Program-made: the position numbers and the translations under genes | The notes under the pieces: model-generated | Seen by the model: only the letters and a program-made list of their open reading frames with translations | Told to the model about the DNA's origin: nothing | Database searches by the model: none | From: a bacterium | GTDB lineage: Bacteria; Electryoneota; RPQS01; DYHQ01 | NCBI GenBank assembly: GCA_030622545.1 | Contig: JAUXGA010000003.1 | Span: forward strand, 22,748 to 86,747 | Direction: 5' to 3' | Length of the DNA stretch: 64,000 nucleotides | Part shown: in pieces, positions 53,487 through 61,966 of the stretch | How positions within the stretch are numbered: position 1 is the first letter of the stretch | Layout: every line of letters starts with the position of its first letter

Positions 53487-55259
53487 CTATTCGCAGGAGT
53501 CGTTTGATGTGGGCAGGGAATAGCAGCGGGAGATGGTGGAAGAACGGTAGTAGTGGGTGAGGATTTCCTGATAGGTTTTGCCTTTGACAGCCATGTGCGC
53601 CGCGCCGACCTGACACATGCCTGCACCATGTCCCCAGCCAGCGCCGCTGAGAGTAATTTCCACCGGCAGACCTTCTTCGTCTAGCTGGATGTCCACGATA
53701 AAGCAACTGGATTCCAGCATGGTCGGAGAGAGTGCGCGGCGAATATTAAGCTCCTTTTTGATTTTCAGATTCCTATTGGAGCCGAGAATTTCAATGTGCA
53801 TGAGTCGTCCTGAAACACCGCGTTCGAGAGGAATGATATCATAAAATGTACCGATGTCCTGACCCGTGTTGCGGGCGATGATTTTTTCGAATTCGGCACG
53901 GTTGTAGGTGACTTCCCAGCGGAAATGTCGGTGGATATAGTCCGGCGCGACCGGCAGCAGCTTTGCAGGGATATTGCAGCAGACTTTCGGTTTGGATAGA
54001 ATCCACTCCCGAGCGCCGTCTTCCGTCGTCAGATCGATTTTTTTCAGGTCATCGTGCAGCGTACACCAGATTCCCTCTGCCGCATTTATAGGCGGTGACG
54101 CCCACACACGCGCGGCGTCTTCGGTGTGTCCTCCACAGACGGCTGAATACACCGCATCCATCAGTATACCGTCGCGCATCAGCACTTCACCGCTGGTTTC
54201 TATCACTGCTTCATTTGTGCGAGGATCTTCCTGCGTGACACCGGCATAAACCTGACAATGTTCCGTTCCGCAGACATCGAAGGGATCGTTGAGATGCTTA
54301 GTGTGGAGTTTGGCCAAAACTTCCGAGCGAGCGGCGACCGCTTGAGCTTTGAGGGCTTCATGCGGAAAACCGGCGGGCATCTCCGAGGGAACAACACCGC
54401 GCAGATACACATCAATGGGGACTTCCGAAATCGCGCTGAGTTTGCCGTCATGGTCGAGCCGGATTTCCACGATGCCAGAATAGGAACGATCTTCTTCTGT
54501 TTCCCAGCGGAAACCTGTCCCGACGCGAACGCTGTGAATTTTCGTTTCCACCGTCAGATCCGCAGGAATAATCCGCACGCCGTCATCGGAGACCCAGGAT
54601 TCTTCGAGTTTCGCATCGAAGAACTCCACTTTTCCGGTGACACGTCGCATGAGTTCCCGCACAACTCTCGGAGCGTAATCGTCCATAAAAAGCTCTAAGA
54701 GTTCCTCAGCGTCGTCACTGTTTTCAAAGTTGCCTACTTGAACGCGGTAGCGTGTATTATCGCGCAGAATATTCCCTTGAACTTCCACCGGATTTCCCAG
54801 CGAGCGCACATAGGCGTGCGAACCCTCCTTTTCGAGATTCTCCGCCAAGGCGATGGCCTCTTCTTTGTCGGCAAACGTCGTTACAAGGACACTGTAGATA
54901 AATTGAGAAGGTACGGTTTCTTCGACGCGCACCCGCCACTTGAGATTAGAAGGAGCCATCGGGCGAAGCGTTTCGCCTTTCAAATTTTCGACAGCGAAGG
55001 GGCCGTTGACCCGAAGGCTTATCTTTTCATAGCCTTCAAGCAGTCCCACGCGAATTTGAGGTCGGGTATCCCGCGAGCTGTCTGCAGCAGGAGGTTTTTT
55101 TGATGACGGTTTTTTCATAGAAAGAGATTCGGTTTTTTGAGATTCTTTAGCGGAGCTTCCTGATAGAACGTTCGGTAAAAACATCCAAAGAATTATCAGC
55201 AGTAATTCGAGACGGAAAAGCCTGCGCGTTTGGGTGCGGAAGTTGATAAGTTTAAACAC
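53487..55259 (-). CDS. SpoIID/LytB-domain protein with SPOR-like repeats
   Basis: The protein has 590 residues from the GTG at 55259, which overlaps the lysC stop by 8 bases and yields a basic signal-peptide start (FKLINFRTQTRRLFRLELLL). A Ser/Lys-rich linker follows. Two SPOR-like units lie at about 110-200 (FIYSVLVTTFADKEEAIALA; YRVQVGNFENSDDAEELLEL). The SpoIID/LytB domain has VPIDVYLRGVVPSEMPAGFP, ALKAQAVAARSEVLAKLHTK, CQVYAGVTQEDPRTNEAV and the end GAGWGHGAGMCQVGAAHMA. SpoIID-type enzymes cut glycan strands lacking stem peptides, and SPOR binds such strands, so both halves point to denuded peptidoglycan. Confidence 0.92.
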   Translation of the reverse strand: MFKLINFRTQTRRLFRLELLLIILWMFLPNVLSGSSAKESQKTESLSMKKPSSKKPPAADSSRDTRPQIRVGLLEGYEKISLRVNGPFAVENLKGETLRPMAPSNLKWRVRVEETVPSQFIYSVLVTTFADKEEAIALAENLEKEGSHAYVRSLGNPVEVQGNILRDNTRYRVQVGNFENSDDAEELLELFMDDYAPRVVRELMRRVTGKVEFFDAKLEESWVSDDGVRIIPADLTVETKIHSVRVGTGFRWETEEDRSYSGIVEIRLDHDGKLSAISEVPIDVYLRGVVPSEMPAGFPHEALKAQAVAARSEVLAKLHTKHLNDPFDVCGTEHCQVYAGVTQEDPRTNEAVIETSGEVLMRDGILMDAVYSAVCGGHTEDAARVWASPPINAAEGIWCTLHDDLKKIDLTTEDGAREWILSKPKVCCNIPAKLLPVAPDYIHRHFRWEVTYNRAEFEKIIARNTGQDIGTFYDIIPLERGVSGRLMHIEILGSNRNLKIKKELNIRRALSPTMLESSCFIVDIQLDEEGLPVEITLSGAGWGHGAGMCQVGAAHMAVKGKTYQEILTHYYRSSTISRCYSLPTSNDSCE

Positions 55260-56436
55260 GGTCGGCAGCAGGCTCTGTTTTATTTTCAAAAAACTCGTGA
55301 TGCGCCGCGCGGGCAAAGGCTCTGGCGGCGTTTTCTTCCAACAACCCAGAGAAACGAGTTTCGGAAAGCAGAAGTCCGTGGCATTGACGGGAGAAAGAAC
55401 TCAAGCATTGAATTGCCCTTGCGAAAATTGTGCCGCTGGAACCCGCGCCGGGACCGACGAGCGTCACCATTGACAATTCACGCCCGGTGCCCAGATGCGT
55501 TTCGATAGATGAATTCGACCAGACGGTTGCCGCATCAGCACGGCTGAGTACCAGATCGCCGCCGCCCGGACCCCAACTGACGGCCAGCGGATGAATTCCT
55601 TCCGCGCGCAGGATATCCAGGATTGCAAAAGGAATATCCGGCAGCGGATAATACGTTACCGACGGCACCAGCACGATAGCGGTCAGCGAGCGGCGTTCCA
55701 ACGGCTTGCTGGAAACGATGGTACCGATTTCACCTGAGCGTCCGTTCCCAACCGCGAGTGGCATCTTGTGTTCAGCGGCAAGTTCCACAGCGGGGAGCTG
55801 CAAAATTTTCGCGCCGCAGCCGGTGATTTCGAGCGCTTCGGTGTAACTCATCTGCTCGATGACGCGCGCCGTGGGAATTTCTTTGGGGTCCGCGGTCGAG
55901 ATACCGGCGACATCCTTCATAAATTCGACGCGCTCGGCGTTCATGGCAATCGCAAGAGCGACCGCGGTGGCGTCGGCTCCGCCGCGACCAAGCGTAGAAA
56001 TATTTTTTTCAGTCGTGACGCCTTGATAACCGGCGATGATGGGAATTCGACCTTCAGATAATATATCCCGCACGCGCTGAGCGCGCACTTCGACAATGCG
56101 AGCCGCGGTGTGCTGCGTGTCGGTGATAACGCCTGCTTGCGCGCCGGTCAAGGAAACCGCTAACCCCTCGCGTTCCGAATTTATCGCCAGCGCCAGCATC
56201 GCGATGGAAATGCGTTCGCCGACGGAGAGCAGCACATCAAGCTCGCGACCGCTCGCGTTTTCATTCGCCTGACGCGCGAGTTTTAAATACGTATCGGTCG
56301 TGTCCGCCATCGCCGAAACGACAATTGCGAGCCTGTCCCCCGCATCATAGCGCGCGACGATTTGCTTCGCGACCTGCTTCACGTCCCCCGCCGACGCTAA
56401 ACATTTTCCCCCGTATTTTTGGATGATTAGGCTCAT
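55252..56436 (-). CDS. lysC: Aspartate kinase
   Basis: The protein has 394 residues. It phosphorylates aspartate, the first step to DAP, lysine and threonine. The N-terminal motif reads KYGGKCLAS, where the family has KFGGTS; the Thr-to-Lys change is unusual. Other motifs are intact: SVGERISIAMLA, GYQGVTTEKNISTLGRGGAD and EFMKDVAGISTADPK. Regulatory ACT domains follow (FAILDILRAEGIHPLAVSWG; LSMVTLVGPGAGS). It lies downstream of dapA-dapB, with the restriction-modification genes in between. Confidence 0.93.
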   Translation of the reverse strand: MSLIIQKYGGKCLASAGDVKQVAKQIVARYDAGDRLAIVVSAMADTTDTYLKLARQANENASGRELDVLLSVGERISIAMLALAINSEREGLAVSLTGAQAGVITDTQHTAARIVEVRAQRVRDILSEGRIPIIAGYQGVTTEKNISTLGRGGADATAVALAIAMNAERVEFMKDVAGISTADPKEIPTARVIEQMSYTEALEITGCGAKILQLPAVELAAEHKMPLAVGNGRSGEIGTIVSSKPLERRSLTAIVLVPSVTYYPLPDIPFAILDILRAEGIHPLAVSWGPGGGDLVLSRADAATVWSNSSIETHLGTGRELSMVTLVGPGAGSSGTIFARAIQCLSSFSRQCHGLLLSETRFSGLLEENAARAFARAAHHEFFENKTEPAADRV

Positions 56437-56558
56437 CTATCTCTAACGGTTCTGTAAGTCTTCATGCCAACGGCTCCGCCATCCAAAGAAGATCAAGCTT
56501 CCGCTAAATAATCAAGCGCACGGCAAGCAGCGCTGGTCGCTGGGTTCCGTTGATGTAC

Positions 56559-57170
56559 TCAAGGTTCAATACCTATAAGTACAAGTGGCACCGCCGGGAC
56601 CCCTCGGCCTTGGCGAACAACATTGTAAAGCTCACCCTCATAGTAGGCGACACCCGAACTCATTTCGTTTTGTAGGGACTTCATCGGGATAATTTCGACT
56701 CCCACATCAATACGATCACCCACGAAGAAGGCGAGATGCTTGACGAAAAGATCGTACGCGACAAACGAGTACTTACCAAATTGAACCTCAACTGCTACGC
56801 GATCCTTAACGAAGTCTGTCTGATTGTAGCTGAAGAACGGCGTCTCACCTGCGGCTATAATTTCCTGCTTCTGTTGCTCAGCTGACATCATTAGTGTTTT
56901 ACGAATCAACTTTTCGCTTCGAGTAACCCAGTAGCTTACACGGCTTTCGCTCCAAGACCTACTCTGAAGCGAACGTTCAAAGGCGGCATTCATGTCTATG
57001 GGACTGAAAAGAAGCTTTCCTTTCATTGTTTTCTCTTTGGATATCTTTGTCCGATAAGTGTTTGCATTTACAGCAGTAATGACGTCTTGAATCTCCTGCC
57101 AAAGGGTTGATTTGTGAACGAGAAGATACTCCAGCCCGTTAAGATGCGAGTAAGTTGCTGCAATCTTCAT
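56559..57170 (-). CDS. BglII/BstYI-family type II restriction endonuclease
   Basis: The protein has 203 residues, close to BglII and BstYI. The catalytic segment TDFVKDRVAVEVQF has D119, E128 and Q130. This is exactly the D-x8-E-x-Q spacing of BglII (D84, E93, Q95), including the unusual Gln. The N terminus (MKIAATYSHLNGLEYLL) and C-terminal VPLVLIGI also resemble the family. BglII cuts AGATCT and BstYI RGATCY, so a GATC-centred site is likely but not shown. It overlaps the methyltransferase by 4 bases (ATGA). Confidence 0.85.
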   Translation of the reverse strand: MKIAATYSHLNGLEYLLVHKSTLWQEIQDVITAVNANTYRTKISKEKTMKGKLLFSPIDMNAAFERSLQSRSWSESRVSYWVTRSEKLIRKTLMMSAEQQKQEIIAAGETPFFSYNQTDFVKDRVAVEVQFGKYSFVAYDLFVKHLAFFVGDRIDVGVEIIPMKSLQNEMSSGVAYYEGELYNVVRQGRGVPAVPLVLIGIEP

Positions 57171-58159
57171 CGGTTCGCCTTTCTCCTATATTTTGGATTC
57201 TTCTGGAACAGCATTGTTTGTGCGGTATTCTCTTTCCAAGGGGTAATAGTCAGAGCGTTGCTTGCTTTATTTGGGTCATAGACGGGCTTGTCCATGGGGC
57301 GGGTTCGCAATGTGCCGTTCATTTCCTGGTGGATCCTTTGTCGCGCAAGCTTAACGTACCTATGGACGGTCTCTGCACCTGCACCGCGACGTTTATGGCG
57401 AAAGGCGGCAATGATCGAAGTTCCCGTTCCAAGGAATGGATCCATTACCCAATCTCCCTCGTTTGTAAGTGAGAGTACTAACCGTTCAATCAGCTCCACC
57501 GGAAACTGACAAGGGTGCTCAGTCTTCTCGACATGATTGCTTTTAACATTCGGGATCACCCAGAGGTCTCCTGGATTTTTACCGAGCGGATTGCAAGAAT
57601 ACTGTCCTGCTTTGGGACCCTTGAAATACTTCTTTCCAGGATATTTCTGGGGCACACGCACGGCATCGAGATTGAAGACATAATCATTGGACTTTGTGAA
57701 CCAGATAATGGTCTCATAGCGCCCTGAAAACCGGCGGCTACAGTGTAAACCGTGCTCGAAGTGCCAAATAATACGGTTGCGCATCCTGAGCCCGAGCCCC
57801 GAGAAGATGGGGTACAGGACTGTGTCTAATGGGATGATAGCCCCTCTGTCAACATAGTTACCAACCTGCCAGCAAATACTGCCACGAGGGGATAAAACTC
57901 GGACACACTCGGTAATAATCTGCGCTTGCTGTTGTAGGTAACGGTCGAGATGGAGTCTCTTCTCATACTCCTTCCCGATGTTATAAGGAGGCGAAGTGAC
58001 AATGAGTTGTAGCGATTCGGTTGGGATCGTCCTCAATAGGTTAAGGCAGTCACCGGGATAGACGACAACATGTTCCGAAAGGGCAAATTCGTCTGAAATC
58101 TCATGTTCTGCTAAAGTGTGTTGCACTACTTCCCTGATAGTTTCTTTTTTTCTGTTCAT
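57167..58159 (-). CDS. Type II DNA methyltransferase (beta class, probably N4-cytosine)
   Basis: The protein has 330 residues. Motif IV TSPPYN (55-60) comes before motif I DPFLGTGTS (240-248), the beta-class order. Ser-Pro-Pro-Tyr is typical of N4-cytosine enzymes such as M.BglII. It should protect the site cut by the neighbouring endonuclease. A perfect TATAAT on the minus strand (58176-58171) stands only 12 bases upstream of the ATG, and no ribosome site is visible, so the mRNA may be leaderless or nearly so. The pair has its own promoter within the dap gene set. Confidence 0.9.
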   Translation of the reverse strand: MNRKKETIREVVQHTLAEHEISDEFALSEHVVVYPGDCLNLLRTIPTESLQLIVTSPPYNIGKEYEKRLHLDRYLQQQAQIITECVRVLSPRGSICWQVGNYVDRGAIIPLDTVLYPIFSGLGLRMRNRIIWHFEHGLHCSRRFSGRYETIIWFTKSNDYVFNLDAVRVPQKYPGKKYFKGPKAGQYSCNPLGKNPGDLWVIPNVKSNHVEKTEHPCQFPVELIERLVLSLTNEGDWVMDPFLGTGTSIIAAFRHKRRGAGAETVHRYVKLARQRIHQEMNGTLRTRPMDKPVYDPNKASNALTITPWKENTAQTMLFQKNPKYRRKANR

Positions 58160-58171
58160 TTCAATACCATA

Positions 58172-58258
58172 TTATAATTTGATGAATTCCAAAACCTCCG
58201 CCATCCCATAAAGCCTTGGTTTCTGGAGAATAATCCAGCGGATGCCGCGAGTGAGTGC
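58172..58258 (-). pseudogene. Remnant of a second dapB 3' end
   Basis: The minus strand encodes 28 residues before a stop, including RWIILQKPRLYGMAEVL. The intact dapB ends with RWIVLQKPNLYGMGQVL, identical at 13 of 17 positions. No rest of the gene is visible upstream, where a hairpin and element A occur instead. The fragment ends 12 bases before the methyltransferase start. It is best read as the end of an older or displaced dapB allele. Confidence 0.8.
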
Positions 58259-58280
58259 CTTGAGTCTCTCGCTCGCGGCG
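58244..58280 (+). repeat. B-like hairpin at the dapB remnant
   Basis: GCCGCGAG...CTCGCGGCG pairs over 7-8 bases with the B-type end CGCGGCG. Its left half is also dapB-remnant sequence, so its identity as an inserted B copy is uncertain. Confidence 0.4.
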
Positions 58281-58288
58281 ATTGAAAA

Positions 58289-58319
58289 TTCCGGGCAGAT
58301 CAGGGGATCTGCCTCGGCG
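58289..58319 (+). repeat. Palindromic element A, short form
   Basis: TTCCGGGC, AGATC-AGGG-GATCT, GCCTCGGCG, with perfect arms. It is the best short copy, nearly identical to 29361, and lies 11 bases beyond the dapB stop. Confidence 0.8.
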
Positions 58320-58330
58320 GCGTAAGAAAC

Positions 58331-59047
58331 TCACAGCCCCAGTACCTGTCCCATGCCGTAGAGGTTGGGTTTCTGGAGAACAATCCAGCGGACGGCGCGG
58401 AGCGTGCCCAGAGCGAAGACGCGGCGGGATTCGGCATGATGGATGACTTCAATACGCTCGCCCGGCCCGGCGAGGATTAAACGATGTTCTCCGGCGACGT
58501 CGCCAAGCCGCAGTGCGCTGATAGGTGTTTTTTCTTCGCCGGAGACCGCCGCTTGCAGCAGCAGGGCGGAGCCGGAAGGCATGTCTTTTTTCTGCGTGTG
58601 GTGAATTTCGGTGATGTGCCGGTCGTAATCGGGAAGCGCTTTCGACAGCAGCGAGCCTAATTTGAAAAGCATCGTCATCCCCGGCGACATATTGGGCGCC
58701 CAGACAATCGGAATTTTCTTCGCGTATTTTCTAAGTTCCGCGTGGTCTTTCTCACTGATTCCGGTGACGCCAATCACACAAGCCGCTTTCGCTTCGATAG
58801 CCATTTCTACATGACGTAAGACCGCTTCAGCTTGAGAATAATCCACCACGACCTGAATGTCGCCGCCGATTTCCTTAGGGCTTTCTTCGATAAGGACGTC
58901 TTCGATGGTGATTCCCAAGTGTGAAAATTCAGGCTGTTCATAGGCACGGGCGATAACAATATCATCGATGTCTTTCGTTTCGCTTAGAATCGCTCTGCCC
59001 ATACGCCCGGCAGCGCCGAAAAGCGCAACATTAATCGGCATGGTCAT
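58331..59047 (-). CDS. dapB: 4-hydroxy-tetrahydrodipicolinate reductase
   Basis: The protein has 238 residues from the ATG at 59047; a second ATG at 59041 is equally possible. The NAD(P)-binding motif is ALFGAAGRMGRAI. The catalytic region has VIGVTGIS, WAPNMSPGMTMLFKLGSLLS, then ITEIHHTQKKDMPSGSALLL, with the His and Lys of the family HHxxKxDxPSGTA pattern slightly altered (Gln inserted before KK, SGSA for SGTA). It overlaps dapA by 17 bases. A second degraded copy of its 3' end lies just downstream. Confidence 0.95.
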   Translation of the reverse strand: MTMPINVALFGAAGRMGRAILSETKDIDDIVIARAYEQPEFSHLGITIEDVLIEESPKEIGGDIQVVVDYSQAEAVLRHVEMAIEAKAACVIGVTGISEKDHAELRKYAKKIPIVWAPNMSPGMTMLFKLGSLLSKALPDYDRHITEIHHTQKKDMPSGSALLLQAAVSGEEKTPISALRLGDVAGEHRLILAGPGERIEVIHHAESRRVFALGTLRAVRWIVLQKPNLYGMGQVLGL

Positions 59048-59933
59048 TCCCCTTAATAGTTATACCAAGACTTTTTTCAAGCGTAGCGGCGATTTTTTTC
59101 CGCGTTTCTTCACGCACGGTTACTAAAGGCAGGCGCATATCTTCCGAACATTTCCCGAGCATAGCGAGCGCCGCTTTGATAGGCGCTGGATTAGTTTCCA
59201 GAGATAGAGCTTTGCAAAGGGGCAATAATTTTTCATGACATTTCAGCGCATCGGTATTATCTCCCCGCTGGTGAGCGTCAAGCATTTCGATGACGGTTTC
59301 GGGAAGGATATGCCCCACGACGGAAACGACGCCGCGTCCGCCAACATGGCAAATCGGCAGTGTTAAACCGTCGTCGCCGGATAGAATCGACAGTTTATCG
59401 CCCGCGAGCGCGTGAATCTCGGATATTTGTGACAGGTTGCCGGATGCTTCTTTGATAGCGGCAATCGTGGGCAATTCGGCAAGTTCGGCAACGGTTTCGG
59501 GTTCTATATTGATTCCGGTGCGGGCAGGGATGTTGTAGAGCAAAAGCGGCAAGTCCGTCGCGCGCGCGACAGCCCGATAATGCGCCAACAGCCCTTCTTG
59601 TGTCGGTTTGTTGTAGTAGGGAGCAATCACCATCGCGCCCTGAGCGCCGATTTCGGCGGCTTCTGCCGTGCGCTGGATGGTTTTCTCGGTCGAATAGGTT
59701 CCTGTGCCGGGCACGACGGGCACATCGCCGGCTTCTTCGAGACAGATTTTTAAGATTCGCCGGCGCTCATCGTCGGACAGCGTCGGGCCTTCTCCGGTGG
59801 TTCCAAGCGGCACGAAACCTTTTACGCCGGATTCGCGCAGCTCCCGGATGAGTTTTCGTAGCGCTGTTTCATCGACGCGGCTACCGGAAAAGGGCGTAAC
59901 CAGCGCTATCCAAAGACCTGTGAAAAAGTTCAA
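59031..59933 (-). CDS. dapA: 4-hydroxy-tetrahydrodipicolinate synthase
   Basis: The protein has 300 residues. It condenses pyruvate with aspartate semialdehyde. Motifs in order are GLWIALVTPFSGSRVDETAL, VPLGTTGEGPTLSDDERRRI, PYYNKPTQEGLLAHYRAVA, LLYNIPARTGINIEPETVAE with the catalytic Tyr, and AAIKEASGN with the Schiff-base Lys. LSGDDGLTLPICHVGGRGVV follows. It is first in the run dapA-dapB-(R-M)-lysC-spoIID and has a strong promoter at 60047-60075. Confidence 0.97.
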   Translation of the reverse strand: MNFFTGLWIALVTPFSGSRVDETALRKLIRELRESGVKGFVPLGTTGEGPTLSDDERRRILKICLEEAGDVPVVPGTGTYSTEKTIQRTAEAAEIGAQGAMVIAPYYNKPTQEGLLAHYRAVARATDLPLLLYNIPARTGINIEPETVAELAELPTIAAIKEASGNLSQISEIHALAGDKLSILSGDDGLTLPICHVGGRGVVSVVGHILPETVIEMLDAHQRGDNTDALKCHEKLLPLCKALSLETNPAPIKAALAMLGKCSEDMRLPLVTVREETRKKIAATLEKSLGITIKGNDHAD

Positions 59934-60046
59934 TCAATACTCTCCAGTGATAAGTCGAATTACAGGGAAGCCTCAAGGCCGCAGAAGAAAAGTTAAACTG
60001 AGATTGAAGGAAATTTTAAGCGAGAAATATGGGTGAACCGCCTTCA

Positions 60047-60075
60047 AATATAGGAGGATTCGAGGGAAAAGTCAA
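60047..60075 (-). promoter_or_regulatory. Promoter of the dapA operon
   Basis: On the minus strand TTGACT (60075-60070), a 17-base spacer and TATATT (60052-60047) lie about 115 bases upstream of dapA. The leader shows no obvious lysine riboswitch. Confidence 0.75.
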
Positions 60076-60261
60076 GGAGGCCTCCTGTTAGTGATACAGC
60101 AGTCTATCACCGGTTGAACGATTCTTTAGCTCCTGAGAGAGCTTTTAGCGGTGGATGCGTCGTTTGGATCGTTTTAAAGAATAGGCGGACAAAGCCGATA
60201 GAATAGGAGACCAATCCGAATGTTTATACCCGACCAGCGTACCCATGATAAGGAGACCGGG

Positions 60262-61704
60262 ATGCTTCACCCCACATTGTTAATCATCGATGATGACCCA
60301 GCAGAATTGAACATTCTGACGGAGTATATCAAGGCTGAAGGAAACTACGACGTCATCGCGGAAACGGATCCCCGCGCGGCGCTTAAAAGGCTGAAGGAAA
60401 CATCTGTTGATCTTGTGCTTTCCGATTGGCGCATGCCGGGATTTACTGGGCTGGATGTGCTTAATGCCGTCCGCGAGCTGCAGGAGGGATTGCCGGTTGT
60501 GATTTTCTCCGGTTACGATGAGCCGATGGTTATTGTGGAAGCGATTCGAAAAGGAGCGGCGGATTTCCTTTCAAAGCCCTTGAAACCTGAGGTGCTGTTT
60601 CACGCGATTGACTCGGCGCTGCAAAACCGGCAACTGAAGGAAGAAGTCAGCAAGCTGAAGCGGCGGCTGGGGGGTGATCATCGGTTCGGCGGGCTTATCG
60701 GTCGAAGCGCGGCGATGCACATGCTTTTTGATCTGGTGCGGGGGGTGGCTGATGTTGATTCCACAGTACTCGTTCGCGGAGAGACCGGTGTCGGCAAGGA
60801 GCTTGTCGCGCGAGCGTTGCATTTCGAAGGCGCGCGCCGCGATAAACCTTTCGTCAAAGTCAATTGCAGCGCTCTGCCGGAAACGCTTTTAGAAAGCGAG
60901 CTTTTCGGCCATGAGAAAGGGGCGTTTACGGATGCCCGTCAGCGACGTATCGGCAAATTCGAACAGGCCAACGGCGGAACGATTTTCTTGGATGAAATCG
61001 GCGATTTGTCGCCGACGACTCAAGTCAAACTTTTGAATGTTCTACAGGACAGGGAATTTGAACGCATCGGTGGGAATCAGCGCATCCGATTGAATATTCG
61101 ACTTGTTTCGGCGACGAATCGCGATTTGGAATCACTGATTCGAGCAGGACGTTTCCGACTGGATTTGTATTACCGTCTGAATGTGGTGCCGATTACGATT
61201 CTTCCGCTGCGAGAGCGCCCGGAGGATATTCCATTGCTTTGCGCACATTTCTTGGATAAAATCGGAGGGCGGCTTGGCAAGGGAGAGCATACGCTGATGG
61301 ATGAAGCGATGAGCCTGCTGATTACGCACATTTGGCCGGGGAACGTCCGCGAGCTTGAAAATGCGATTGAACGAGCGATTCTGGCGACGCCCGGCACGAG
61401 TATCGGCCCTGAAGCGTTTTCGTTCTTAGGTCGGACGCTGGAAGTTCCGCAGGCTTTAAGCGGGCCGAGTCTGCCGCTGCCGGAAGGTTTTTTACCTGAG
61501 AAACCAGCGCCGAGCAATGCGTTACCGCCGCCGGGACCGCTGAAGAGTGCGGTGCGGGAATTCGAACGTTCCTTCATCGAAAGGACGCTGCAAGCATCGC
61601 ACGGTCAGGTGATTCGCGCGGCACGCCTTTTGAAAATCGACCGCACGACGTTGTGGAAAAAAGCGAAGGATTTGGGAATCGATATGCACGCAGAACCGTT
61701 GTAA
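60262..61704 (+). CDS. NtrC-family sigma-54-dependent response regulator
   Basis: The protein has 480 residues from the ATG at 60262, which has AAGGAG 6-7 bases upstream; the in-frame ATG at 60220 lacks one. The receiver domain has [10 protein letters not shown], the phospho-acceptor Asp in [10 protein letters not shown], and the Lys in FLSKPLKPE. The AAA+ domain has [20 protein letters not shown], the sigma-54 loop [20 protein letters not shown] and [12 protein letters not shown]. The C-terminal Fis-type helix-turn-helix is [20 protein letters not shown]. No partner histidine kinase is visible. Targets are unknown. Confidence 0.95.
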   Translation: MLHPTLLIIDDDPAELNILTEYIKAEGNYDVIAETDPRAALKRLKETSVDLVLSDWRMPGFTGLDVLNAVRELQEGLPVVIFSGYDEPMVIVEAIRKGAADFLSKPLKPEVLFHAIDSALQNRQLKEEVSKLKRRLGGDHRFGGLIGRSAAMHMLFDLVRGVADVDSTVLVRGETGVGKELVARALHFEGARRDKPFVKVNCSALPETLLESELFGHEKGAFTDARQRRIGKFEQANGGTIFLDEIGDLSPTTQVKLLNVLQDREFERIGGNQRIRLNIRLVSATNRDLESLIRAGRFRLDLYYRLNVVPITILPLRERPEDIPLLCAHFLDKIGGRLGKGEHTLMDEAMSLLITHIWPGNVRELENAIERAILATPGTSIGPEAFSFLGRTLEVPQALSGPSLPLPEGFLPEKPAPSNALPPPGPLKSAVREFERSFIERTLQASHGQVIRAARLLKIDRTTLWKKAKDLGIDMHAEPL

Positions 61705-61740
61705 AACGACTCACCCACACATCACAAATTTTTCTTAAAG

Positions 61741-61790
61741 AGCCCCCGAACCGACTTGTGCGAATCAACCACTGGTTTCGGGGGTTTCTG
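61741..61790 (+). terminator. Terminator of the NtrC-type gene
   Basis: CCCCCGAA (61743-61750) pairs with TTCGGGGG (61777-61784), with an extra CC/GG pair above, and TTTCTGTTT follows. Confidence 0.8.
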
Positions 61791-61808
61791 TTTATTGCTT
61801 TTGATAAC

Positions 61809-61869
61809 GGGCAGGCAGAGCCAGCCCGTAGGGGGACGAAAAAAACCTATGGGCTGGCTCTGCCTGCCC
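61809..61869. repeat. Long perfect inverted repeat
   Basis: GGGCAGGCAGAGCCAGCCC (61809-61827) and its exact complement at 61851-61869 form a 19-bp stem. The pairing continues for five more pairs (GTAGG with CCTAT, one G-T wobble) around a small A-rich loop. The right end CTGCCTGCCCAACATCAGAC recurs as CTGCCTGCCTAATATAAGAC at about 61960-61979. Confidence 0.85.
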
Positions 61870-61916
61870 AACATCAGACAATTTTTCAAGAAACAATATA
61901 TACATATCTCGAAAAG

Positions 61917-61943
61917 AAAAACCCGACGAATTGCCGGGTTTTT
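61917..61943. terminator. Bidirectional terminator after the last beta-helix gene
   Basis: AAAAACCCG (61917-61925) pairs with CGGGTTTTT (61935-61943) around a short loop. It has T-rich tails on both strands. It lies 23 bases beyond the stop of the beta-helix gene. Confidence 0.88.
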
Positions 61944-61966
61944 CCCTATTGTTTGAGACTGCCTGC

